A stretch of DNA of 64,000 bases from Clostridium minihomine (lineage in GTDB: Bacteria; Bacillota; Clostridia; Oscillospirales; Acutalibacteraceae): the NCBI RefSeq assembly GCF_900240385.1, contig NZ_OEQH01000004.1, positions 1 through 64,000 of the forward strand. Reading direction: 5' to 3'. Below the pieces are notes generated by a model that searched no databases, was not told where the DNA came from, and saw nothing but the letters and a program-made list of their open reading frames with translations. Below are positions 18,706 to 26,647 of this stretch, in pieces. The position numbers and the translations under genes were made by a program. The first letter of the stretch is position 1. Each line of letters starts with the position of its first letter.

Positions 18706-19806
18706 TTACCGGCTTGCAAAGGTAGATTCCCGAGAGGAGCCGTCGGAATTGGATGAACTCAGATTTTCTTCATAAATAAAGTCTACCAAATGCTTATGGC
18801 TGGCCTTAAAGTCCACAATCAACGAATCCCCAACACCCGGAACCGACTGATTTTTGTGATCAGAGTCCTGCGGAATTCGGGTCTGTTCTGTGGGATAATT
18901 TAAATAAGTCAGAGAATTAGCCGCCAAAGACAAAACCTCATTCTTTGACATATTGGTTGTCACCAAGGGAAGAACATCATACAGAATTCCGTTGATGGTT
19001 CCCAAATCGGATGTTTTAAATTGATCGATCAGCGCCTGCAAAACCTTGCGTTGGCGCAAAGTGCGCTCATAATCGTCACCGATATTACGGATACGGGAAT
19101 AATAATGAGCCTGTCTGCCCGTCATATGCCGCATTCCGCCAGTCAGGCGTTTGGAAGAAGATTCGCCGGAATAAGTATTGATGAGCTTGGCCTCTGCATT
19201 GGTAATTTCTAAAGTAACACCACCCATGCGGTCAATAATTTTCCGAAAGGAGTCGTTGCTGATAATCACATAACGGTCAACGTCCACACCAAACGCATTT
19301 TCAATGGTTTGCACTGTCAAAGTCGGGCCGCCAAAGGCATAAGCTGCATTCAGCTTGTTGGGGTGATACCCGGGAATCGACACATAAATATCCCGCATAA
19401 AAGAGGCCATTTTCAGCTTTTGGTGGCGTCTGTCCAACGACACCATCATCATGCTGTCACTTCTGCCGGTGTCGTTGGCCTGATAGTCATCCACACCCAT
19501 CAAGAGCACGTTCAAAATCTGATCGTCATGATATAGCCCATTCACCACATATTTCGAGTCTCCCATGCCTTCAAAGGAATTGACTCCGCTGGTTTGAGGG
19601 CGCGAAGAAGACACCGTGGGATCCTCCTGAAACTGAATTCGTCCCAGCAGATGATCTGCATAAACCAAAACGCTTCCCACCGTCATCAAAACCAAACTGA
19701 CCACCAATATTGCCACATTCAGAACAACGGTCTTTTTTCCCCTGCTTTTCTTCCTCGGAGCCCCGTTTCTGACATATTTTTCCCCATTGCCTTTTTTTTG
19801 ATTTTT
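18706..19806 (-). CDS. LytR-CpsA-Psr (LCP) family cell wall polymer ligase
   Basis: LCP enzymes attach teichoic acids or capsule from undecaprenyl carriers to peptidoglycan. The 366-residue product has a basic cytoplasmic start, one membrane helix (about 28-50, VVLNVAILVVSLVLMTVGSV) and the extracellular LCP domain with GRSDSMMMVSLD, SFMRDIYVSIPG and the YSRIRNIGDDYERTLRQ arginine region. The C-terminus is Ser-rich. I chose GTG at 19806 because AGAAGGGA precedes it by seven bases; an upstream in-frame ATG lacks a site. Confidence 0.9.
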   Translation of the reverse strand, partial: KNQKKGNGEKYVRNGAPRKKSRGKKTVVLNVAILVVSLVLMTVGSVLVYADHLLGRIQFQEDPTVSSSRPQTSGVNSFEGMGDSKYVVNGLYHDDQILNVLLMGVDDYQANDTGRSDSMMMVSLDRRHQKLKMASFMRDIYVSIPGYHPNKLNAAYAFGGPTLTVQTIENAFGVDVDRYVIISNDSFRKIIDRMGGVTLEITNAEAKLINTYSGESSSKRLTGGMRHMTGRQAHYYSRIRNIGDDYERTLRQRKVLQALIDQFKTSDLGTINGILYDVLPLVTTNMSKNEVLSLAANSLTYLNYPTEQTRIPQDSDHKNQSVPGVGDSLIVDFKASHKHLVDFIYEENLSSSNSDGSSRESTFASR

Positions 19807-19947
19807 CACAACATCATCCCTTCTGAATCCGGCGGCTTCGGTCAGCAGCACATATCACACCGGCCACAGTCGCTGTATACCATTGTATTTCCTTTTTTTG
19901 TTTTTCTATTCAAAAGATTTTTGGTTTAAAGCTTCCGCATCCATTCC

Positions 19948-20541
19948 TCAGTCCTTTGGCAGATCCTGCTCGTCCAACGTCAGTTCATAAGACGGCAAAA
20001 ATTCAGTTAAAAAACAGTCTGCTTCCGGCAGACCCATAGAAGCGATCGCCTTGCGCTGCGCCTGTTCCGCCTGTCGGAATTCTGCGTTTCCCATGCCCCG
20101 CTCTTCCACACATTTAATCAAGGCCGAAATCTTGTCTGCCGCTTTTACCAGCGGAAGAAGGTCCTGATCCTGCGGCTGATCCCCACAAATCAGCGGCCGG
20201 TAAGCCGGTTGCAAATCTGGTGGAAGCAGTGCCAAAAGCTTTTGCTGAGCCACTTGCTCCACCCGGCGGTATGCCTGCCGGATGTCGGGGTTATCATATT
20301 TTACCGGCGTGGGCAAATCCCCTGTCAGAATTTCTGTGGCGTCATGGAACATGGCCAAAACCGCAGCCCGTTCCGGATTCACATTTCCCCCAAAGCGAGT
20401 ATTGCGCAATAGGGCAAGAGAATGGGCGATCACTGCCGTGTCCAGACTGTGCTCGCAGATATTCTCATGCCGGGTATTTCGCATCAGCCCCCACCGGTTA
20501 ATATATTTCATCCGGGAAAGCATTGCGTAAAAATGAAACAT
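19948..20541 (-). CDS. yfbR: 5'-deoxynucleotidase (HD domain, YfbR-like)
   Basis: YfbR removes phosphate from deoxyribonucleoside 5'-monophosphates. The 197-residue product closely follows the E. coli enzyme: LSRMKYINRWGLMRNTRHEN, the metal histidine in EHSLD, FHDATEILTGDLPTPVKY with the HD pair, and KAADKISALIKC near residue 135. A ribosome site GGGAGG lies upstream. It is a single gene, upstream of LCP on the same strand with about 140 bp between them. Confidence 0.92.
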   Translation of the reverse strand: MFHFYAMLSRMKYINRWGLMRNTRHENICEHSLDTAVIAHSLALLRNTRFGGNVNPERAAVLAMFHDATEILTGDLPTPVKYDNPDIRQAYRRVEQVAQQKLLALLPPDLQPAYRPLICGDQPQDQDLLPLVKAADKISALIKCVEERGMGNAEFRQAEQAQRKAIASMGLPEADCFLTEFLPSYELTLDEQDLPKD

Positions 20542-20682
20542 CTCATTTCCTCCCAGCCGCCTGTTTTAACAGTTTAAGACAACTACGTCAGTTATTATAC
20601 CAAAGAAAATCGCTTCACACAACAAATCGAAATTATTTTACAATTAGAGGGTTTCCCTCTTCTTTCGTGGGAATTCCTATGA

Positions 20683-20697
20683 TATAATAACCTCACG
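20683..20697 (+). repeat. copy of TATAATAACCTCACG motif upstream of YfhO
   Basis: TGA-TATAATAACCTCACG on the plus strand, sharing 15 bases with the motif at 18241 and at the end of the tandem array. It contains an extended -10 and is placed as the likely promoter of the YfhO-glycosyltransferase operon, leader about 80 nt. Confidence 0.5.
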
Positions 20698-20774
20698 CCG
20701 CAAACCGGCGATGGGTGTCTCTTTTCTGGCTTGCGATTTATGCAGCTTGATATCTTCGCAAGGGAGTGAACGGA

Positions 20775-23216
20775 TTGAATTTACTTTCCAAAATGGAACC
20801 CAGCGAAAATGTGATTTTAAAAGCATTTCTTTATAGTCTGGGGTTAGCTCTGCTGATTTTTCTGCCATTTATACTGGTAGACAGCGGCTATTTTTTATTT
20901 TACGGAGATTTTAACGTACAGCAAATTCCCTTTTACCGCATGTGCCACGATGCCATTCGCAGCGGTGATTGGAAATGGAGCTGGACGACAGACCTGGGCG
21001 CTAATTTTGTGGGCTCTTATTCCTTTTATCTGTTAGGCAGTCCTTTTTTCTGGCTGACATTGCCTTTTCCCAGCAATGCCGTTCCTTATCTGATGGGGCC
21101 GCTGCTGATTTTGAAATTTGCCTGCTCGGGGGCCTCAGGCTGCCTGTACCTGAAACGGTACGTTAAAGATCCGCAATTTGCCGTGGCGGGAGGAATGCTT
21201 TACGCATTCTCGGGGTTTTCTGTTTATAATATCTTTTTTAATCATTTTCACGAAGCGATTATCGTTTTCCCGCTGGTTCTTTGGGCCATGGATGAATACA
21301 TGTACCATCGGCGGCGGGGACTGTTTGCAGTCACGGTATTTGCCAGCTGTTTTTTAAATTATTACTTTTTTGTGGGACAAGTCACCTTCTGCATTTTATA
21401 CTGGCTGGTACGGGCTTTCTGCGGCAGCTGGAAAATCACAGCAAAGGACTTTCTGCTGTTGCTGCTTGAATCAGTGCTGGGCGTGGCAATGGCCGGTGCC
21501 TTGCTGGTTCCCACCATTTTCACCGTGGTGCAAAACCCCCGGGTGGACAATCCACCAGACGGCTGGGGGGCGCTTTTATATGGCTGGAACCAAAGATACC
21601 TTCATATTTTACAGGCATTTTTCTTTCCGCCCGATATTCCCGCCCGGCCAAACTTCACACCCAATTCCGAAGCGAAATGGGCCTCGCTGGGGGCATGGCT
21701 GCCTTTATTCAGCATGACCGGGGTTTTTGCTTTTCTGCAAAACCGCCGCAGACATTGGCTGAAAAAACTGCTGGGCATTCTATTTGTGATGGCTATGGTT
21801 CCGATTTTAAACTCGGCGTTCCAACTGTTTAACTCTTCTTATTATGCCCGCTGGTTCTATATGCTGGTGCTGATGATGTGCCTTGCCACATTGCTGGCTC
21901 TGGAGCGGGAAAGCAGCGATTGGCGGCGAGCTGTTCGGTGGGTTACCGGAATCACCTTGGGCATCGCTTTGCCCATCGGCCTGATTCCTCAATCCAAAAC
22001 CAACAATGGTACTACCACACGCACCTTTGGTCTGGAGGAATATCCCACACGATTTTGGGCTTATGTGGCAATCTCACTGCTCAGCCTTTTGCTGCTGTGC
22101 ATTGTCTTGAAAGCCTACCGCCGAAACCGTCCTTTGTTCCGGAAAAAAATGATGGTTGGAATCGCCGTAATATCTTTCCTTTATTCTATTTATTTTATCT
22201 CTTTGGGGAAAACCCAATCGGAGGATGTGCGAAAGCATCTGATTCCTTATGCCCTGAACGGAGGCGCAGAGCTTTCTGTACCGGATTTGCAGAATGTCCG
22301 CTCCGATTTTTATAACTCCATGGATAATCAGGCCATGTACTGGCAGATTCCGACCATACAGGCCTTTCACAGCATTGTGCCCGGTTCTATCATGGAGTTT
22401 TACCCCACCATCGGCGTCTCGCGTGATGTGGGTTCCCGCCCGGATACCAAAACCTATGGACTGAGGGCATTGACCTCTTGCCGATGGCTGTTTGACGACA
22501 CCCACGACGACAACTATTTTGGCGGAATGGATCGGATGAATCCCGAAATGCCCGGCTGGCGCTATTGGGGTACTGAAAACGGATTCGATATCTGGGAAAA
22601 CCAATACTATATTCCGTTGGGGTTTGGCTATAATTCTTATATAACCCAAGAGCAGTATGACGATCTGCCGGAAAATCAGCGCAGCCTCGTTCTGCTGCAC
22701 GCTCTGGTGCTGTCAGAAGAACAAATCAAGACCTATGGCTCTTTGCTTTCCCCTTTGGAGCCCAATGAACTGTTTTTCGATTATGAAGAGTATTTTGAAA
22801 TTTGTCAGGAGCGTCAGGAAAGTGCCGGAACCGGCTTTACCCGTGATAATTCCGGTTTCTCTCTGCATTATTCATCGGATCAGGAACGACTGGTCTTTTT
22901 CAGCGTCCCCTATGAAAAGGGCTGGAGTGCCACGGTTAACGGACAGCCGGCAGCCGTGGAAAAGGTCAGCGTGGGCTTTATGGCCGTGCGGGTTCCCGCC
23001 GGGGAATCGGAAATTCGATTTGATTACAGCACCCCGGGCCTGAGCGAAGGAATCCTGTTATCCGGCGGGGCACTGCTGCTTCTGGTGCTGTATCACCGCC
23101 TGACGGTGCGTGCGGATCTTCGAAAAAAAGAATCTCATAAAAGAAAAATCTACCGGATCAAAGCTCCGGTAACCGAACCAGCCCCAGAGGAAGGGACTGC
23201 CAAGGAGGAATTATAA
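20775..23216 (+). CDS. YfhO-family GT-C glycosyltransferase-like membrane protein
   Basis: The 813-residue protein has roughly a dozen transmembrane helices in residues 15-480, a large extracytoplasmic domain and one more helix near 765-785. An early outward loop has YGDFNVQQIPFYR, like the acidic first-loop motif of GT-C enzymes. In Bacillus and Listeria, YfhO-type proteins add sugars, delivered on undecaprenyl phosphate by a GtrB/CsbB-like enzyme, to teichoic acids. The next gene here is exactly such an enzyme and overlaps by one base. Start set to TTG at 20775, since AAGGGAG overlaps the upstream GTG. The acceptor polymer is unknown. Confidence 0.85.
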   Translation: MNLLSKMEPSENVILKAFLYSLGLALLIFLPFILVDSGYFLFYGDFNVQQIPFYRMCHDAIRSGDWKWSWTTDLGANFVGSYSFYLLGSPFFWLTLPFPSNAVPYLMGPLLILKFACSGASGCLYLKRYVKDPQFAVAGGMLYAFSGFSVYNIFFNHFHEAIIVFPLVLWAMDEYMYHRRRGLFAVTVFASCFLNYYFFVGQVTFCILYWLVRAFCGSWKITAKDFLLLLLESVLGVAMAGALLVPTIFTVVQNPRVDNPPDGWGALLYGWNQRYLHILQAFFFPPDIPARPNFTPNSEAKWASLGAWLPLFSMTGVFAFLQNRRRHWLKKLLGILFVMAMVPILNSAFQLFNSSYYARWFYMLVLMMCLATLLALERESSDWRRAVRWVTGITLGIALPIGLIPQSKTNNGTTTRTFGLEEYPTRFWAYVAISLLSLLLLCIVLKAYRRNRPLFRKKMMVGIAVISFLYSIYFISLGKTQSEDVRKHLIPYALNGGAELSVPDLQNVRSDFYNSMDNQAMYWQIPTIQAFHSIVPGSIMEFYPTIGVSRDVGSRPDTKTYGLRALTSCRWLFDDTHDDNYFGGMDRMNPEMPGWRYWGTENGFDIWENQYYIPLGFGYNSYITQEQYDDLPENQRSLVLLHALVLSEEQIKTYGSLLSPLEPNELFFDYEEYFEICQERQESAGTGFTRDNSGFSLHYSSDQERLVFFSVPYEKGWSATVNGQPAAVEKVSVGFMAVRVPAGESEIRFDYSTPGLSEGILLSGGALLLLVLYHRLTVRADLRKKESHKRKIYRIKAPVTEPAPEEGTAKEEL

Positions 23217-24154
23217 TGTCTATCGTATACCTTGTCGTACCCTGTTACAACGAAGAGCAGGTATTGCCGGAAACAGTCAAGCGGCTGACTGCAAAGCTGA
23301 CCGGCATGATGCAAAGCGGAATCGCAGCCCCCGAAAGCCGCATTTTATTTGTGGATGACGGCAGCCGGGATAAAACCTGGGAGCTGATAGAAGGTTATCA
23401 TCAGGAAAACCCCATGGTGGGCGGCGTAAAGCTGGCTCATAACCGGGGGCATCAGAATGCACTTTTGTCCGGACTGATGACCGCACGAAAGTATGCCGAC
23501 TGCGCCATCAGCCTGGATGCCGACTTGCAGGATGATATTGAGGTACTGGATCAGTTTGTACGCCAGTTTCAAAACGGCTGCGATGTGGTTTATGGGGTAC
23601 GCAGTAAACGGGACACAGACACATTCTTTAAAAAGAACACTGCCCTGGCTTTTTATCGTCTGATGAAAATGCTGGGTGTGGACTTAGTCTATAATCACGC
23701 CGACTATCGCCTGATGAGCCGGCGTGCGCTGGATGCTTTGGCCGATTACCGAGAGACCAACCTGTTTTTGCGCGGAATTGTGCCGCTGATTGGCTTTCAA
23801 AGCGGAACCGTCACATATGAGCGCCACGAGCGCTTTGCCGGGGAATCCAAATACCCGCTGAAAAAAATGATCTCGTTCGCAATGGACGGAATTACCTCTT
23901 TTAGTGTGAAGCCGCTGAAAATCATTGCCAATCTGGGAATTCTTGTTTCCTGTTTCAGTATTCTCGGCCTGCTGTATGCTCTTGTTTCTTATTTTACCGG
24001 GAACGCCGTAGCCGGCTGGACCGCCATCATCTGCTCCATTTGGCTGCTGGGCGGAATTCAGCTTCTCTGCATTGGTGTGGTGGGAAGCTATATCGGAAAA
24101 ATTTACAACGAAGTAAAAGACAGACCACGCTTTTTAATTGAAAAAGAGCTTTAA
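23216..24154 (+). CDS. GtrB/DPM1-like family 2 glycosyltransferase (undecaprenyl-phosphate sugar synthase)
   Basis: 312 residues. The GT-A domain has VVPCYNEEQVLP at the start, FVDDGSRDKT, LDADLQDD (metal-binding DxD region, about 101-108) and HERFAGESKYPLKK, the last typical of polyprenyl-phosphate glycosyltransferases. Two C-terminal helices (about 235-290) anchor it. Expected to load a sugar onto undecaprenyl phosphate for the YfhO partner. AAGGAGG precedes an ATG that overlaps the yfhO-type stop (TAATG). The sugar cannot be read from sequence. Confidence 0.9.
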   Translation: MSIVYLVVPCYNEEQVLPETVKRLTAKLTGMMQSGIAAPESRILFVDDGSRDKTWELIEGYHQENPMVGGVKLAHNRGHQNALLSGLMTARKYADCAISLDADLQDDIEVLDQFVRQFQNGCDVVYGVRSKRDTDTFFKKNTALAFYRLMKMLGVDLVYNHADYRLMSRRALDALADYRETNLFLRGIVPLIGFQSGTVTYERHERFAGESKYPLKKMISFAMDGITSFSVKPLKIIANLGILVSCFSILGLLYALVSYFTGNAVAGWTAIICSIWLLGGIQLLCIGVVGSYIGKIYNEVKDRPRFLIEKEL

Positions 24155-24209
24155 AAAACACATTTTTTGATTCTGATAAAAGCGCCTTTTGGCAAAAAAT
24201 CAAAAGAAA

Positions 24210-24272
24210 AAATCCCCCGACAGATTGCGTTGGATGAAACCAACATCGTTCTGCCGGGGGATTTCTTTTTTC
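24210..24272 (+). terminator. terminator after the glycosyltransferase
   Basis: The long interrupted stem AATCCCCCGACAGA...TTCTGCCGGGGGATT is followed by TCTTTTTTCTC. Confidence 0.8.
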
Positions 24273-24308
24273 TCTTCCGGAATGGAATATTAAATTTTGC
24301 GCAAAGTA

Positions 24309-24379
24309 TTGACAATTCCTTTTGATGCGTTTATCATCATATAATAATTAGCTCTAATTCTAGTTACTCGAATTAGAGC
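24309..24379 (+). promoter_or_regulatory. MarR-ABC operon promoter and palindromic operator
   Basis: TTGACA (24309-24314), 17-bp spacer, TATCAT (24332-24337). A perfect 10-bp inverted repeat, GCTCTAATTC (24351-24360) and GAATTAGAGC (24370-24379), lies at the predicted transcription start. A MarR dimer bound there would block the promoter, so autoregulation is the likely mode. Confidence 0.75.
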
Positions 24380-24410
24380 CAATTCATTTTTTTATTCAGG
24401 AGGGATTCTT

Positions 24411-24929
24411 TTGACAGGGCCAAACTGGCAGCCACCTTTGTGCCTGTGCCTGGATTTTATTGCACATCAGCTGGAAGTACGCCAAAATTCTTATCTAGCT
24501 CAATTTGGAATCACCAGCAGTCAGGCCAAAGTACTGCTTTTTTTATTGGTTCATGAACAACAGGAAATTTTTCAGAAGGACTTGGAAACCGTGTTTTCCA
24601 TGCGCAGCTCAACCATTACCAGCATTATGGGTTATCTGGAAAAAGGCGGCTTTGTGGTTCGCACCCCCTGTTCTCAAGATGGCCGAGCCAAACGCATTGC
24701 TATCACAGAAAAAGGGAAAGCCCTTCGCGGCATTATAGATGCCATGCTGCTGGAAAATGAACAGCAGTTTTGTAAGGCTTTAACACCGGAGGAAAGCGTT
24801 ATGCTGAAAGCCCTTTTGAAAAAAGCAGCAACCACTTGTTTCCCCCACCCGCATTCCCACAACGCTTTTCATGGTCATAACCACCCAAAAGCGTGTCAGA
24901 AAGAAGGAACTATATGCTCAAACAACTAA
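24411..24929 (+). CDS. MarR-family transcriptional regulator with His-rich tail
   Basis: The 172-residue winged-helix protein has the DNA-binding region TSSQAKVLLFLL...MRSSTITSIMGYLEKGGFV and the wing RTPCSQDGRAKRIAITEKG. After about residue 143 comes an unusual tail with HPHSHNAFHGHNHPKAC, which could bind a metal. TTG start at 24411 after AGGAGG. It overlaps the first ABC gene by 16 bp and has a palindrome at its own promoter, so it probably represses the exporter operon until a ligand binds. Confidence 0.88.
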   Translation: MTGPNWQPPLCLCLDFIAHQLEVRQNSYLAQFGITSSQAKVLLFLLVHEQQEIFQKDLETVFSMRSSTITSIMGYLEKGGFVVRTPCSQDGRAKRIAITEKGKALRGIIDAMLLENEQQFCKALTPEESVMLKALLKKAATTCFPHPHSHNAFHGHNHPKACQKEGTICSNN

Positions 24930-26647
24930 ACTCTTTGCTGGGCGAATACCGGCTCTATGCCATTTTATCGCCACTGCTGATAGCCGGAGAGGTAATGATG
25001 GAAATTGCCATCCCTTTTGTCATGGCGAATATGCTGGACAACGGCGTACTTGGCAGCGGCGGAATCTCTTACACCGTTAAAATGGGCTGTCTGATGATTT
25101 TGATGGCTGTGATTTCGCTGATTTTCGGCGCATTATCCGGTCGCATGGCAGCCAAAGCCAGCACCGGACTGGCAGCCAACATCCGCAACGCACTGTTTGA
25201 TCAGGTGATGAATTTTTCGTTTTCCAATGTGGATAAATTCTCCACTGCATCTCTGATTACCCGGCTGACCTCAGACGTGACCAACGTGCAGAATGCTTTT
25301 ATGATGATCATTCGCATGGGAGTCCGTGCGCCGATTATGCTGATAGGCGCCACCACCATGGCCGTCTTGATCAGCCGAAACCTTTCTTTGGTGTTCCTGA
25401 TAGCCATTCCGATTCTTGGCGTAGCATTATTTTACATTATTAAAAATGGGTTTCCCCGCTTTCAGCGCATGCTGACCCATTATGACACCATGAATGCCTC
25501 TGTGCAGGAAAACCTGATTGGCATCCGCGTGGTGAAAGCATTTGTACGGGAAGATCACGAAACCAAAAAATTCACTGACAATGCGCAGACTTTGCGCCAA
25601 GCCCAGTTCTTTGCGGAAAAATTGATCATCCTGAATATGCCCATTATGCAGCTAACCATTTTCGGCTGTATTGTAGCAGTCGTCTGGTACGGTGGAAATC
25701 TGGTGATTGGCGGCGGACTGGAAATTGGGCAGCTTTCCGCCTTTTTGACCTATAACTCCCAGATTTTAATGTCCTTGATGTTTTTATCCATGATTTTTAT
25801 TATGTGCGTCCTGTCTCGGGCTTCCGTAACCCGTATTCAAGAGGTTCTGAACGAAATCTCTGATATCCGTGATGCAGCCGACAGCTCCCCCTGTCCCAAA
25901 GACGGCTCTATTGAGTTTGTAAATGCATCCTTTTCTTATGGAAGCGAAAAAGACAATTTGACACTGGAAAACATCAACCTCAACATCCGCTCCGGCGAAA
26001 TTGTGGGCATCATCGGCGGAACCGGCTCAGCCAAATCCACTTTGGTGCAGCTAATCCCCCGCCTGTATGATTTGTCCGGCGGGCAGCTTCTGGTGGGTGG
26101 CCATCCGGTCAAAGAGTATGCTCTGGATACCCTGCGCGGCTGTGTTTCTATGGTGCTTCAAAAGAACGTTCTGTTTTCCGGCACCATTCGGGAAAACCTG
26201 CTTTGGGGAAATCCCGACGCCACACAAGAAGATTTGGATCGTGCCTGTCAGGCTGCCCAGGTCAAAGAATTCATTGATAAATTCCCAGATGGCTATGAAA
26301 CCCTTTTAGAACAGGGTGGAACCAATTTATCCGGCGGACAAAAGCAGCGCTTATGTATTGCCCGGGCTTTGCTCAGTCAGCCAAAAATTATTATTCTGGA
26401 CGATTCCACCAGCGCTGTGGACACCGCTACAGACGCAAAAATTCGCGAAGGAATGCGCCAAGAGCTGAAAGGTACCACCGTATTGCTCATTGCGCAGCGC
26501 ATTACTTCTGTTTGTGACGCAGATAAAATTATCGTAATGGATAACGGAACCATCAACGCGGTGGGAACTCATGAAGAACTGTTACAAAGCAATGAAATTT
26601 ACCGTGAAGTGTACGAATCCCAGCAGAAGGGAGGGCTGCCCCAATGA
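24914..26647 (+). CDS. ABC exporter subunit with degenerate ATP site
   Basis: 577 residues: six-helix transmembrane domain (about 15-310) and nucleotide-binding domain. The Walker A loop reads GGTGSAKST, with Ala in place of the glycine before the lysine. Walker B ends in LDDSTS (Asp instead of catalytic Glu) and the H-loop is IAQR (Gln instead of His). The signature LSGGQ is intact. This is the pattern of the degenerate half of heterodimeric exporters such as TM287/288 or BmrCD. The ATG at 24914 follows AGAAGGAAC. It pairs with the next gene (4-bp overlap). Substrate unknown; MarR control suggests drug or toxic compound export. Confidence 0.92.
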   Translation: MLKQLNSLLGEYRLYAILSPLLIAGEVMMEIAIPFVMANMLDNGVLGSGGISYTVKMGCLMILMAVISLIFGALSGRMAAKASTGLAANIRNALFDQVMNFSFSNVDKFSTASLITRLTSDVTNVQNAFMMIIRMGVRAPIMLIGATTMAVLISRNLSLVFLIAIPILGVALFYIIKNGFPRFQRMLTHYDTMNASVQENLIGIRVVKAFVREDHETKKFTDNAQTLRQAQFFAEKLIILNMPIMQLTIFGCIVAVVWYGGNLVIGGGLEIGQLSAFLTYNSQILMSLMFLSMIFIMCVLSRASVTRIQEVLNEISDIRDAADSSPCPKDGSIEFVNASFSYGSEKDNLTLENINLNIRSGEIVGIIGGTGSAKSTLVQLIPRLYDLSGGQLLVGGHPVKEYALDTLRGCVSMVLQKNVLFSGTIRENLLWGNPDATQEDLDRACQAAQVKEFIDKFPDGYETLLEQGGTNLSGGQKQRLCIARALLSQPKIIILDDSTSAVDTATDAKIREGMRQELKGTTVLLIAQRITSVCDADKIIVMDNGTINAVGTHEELLQSNEIYREVYESQQKGGLPQ

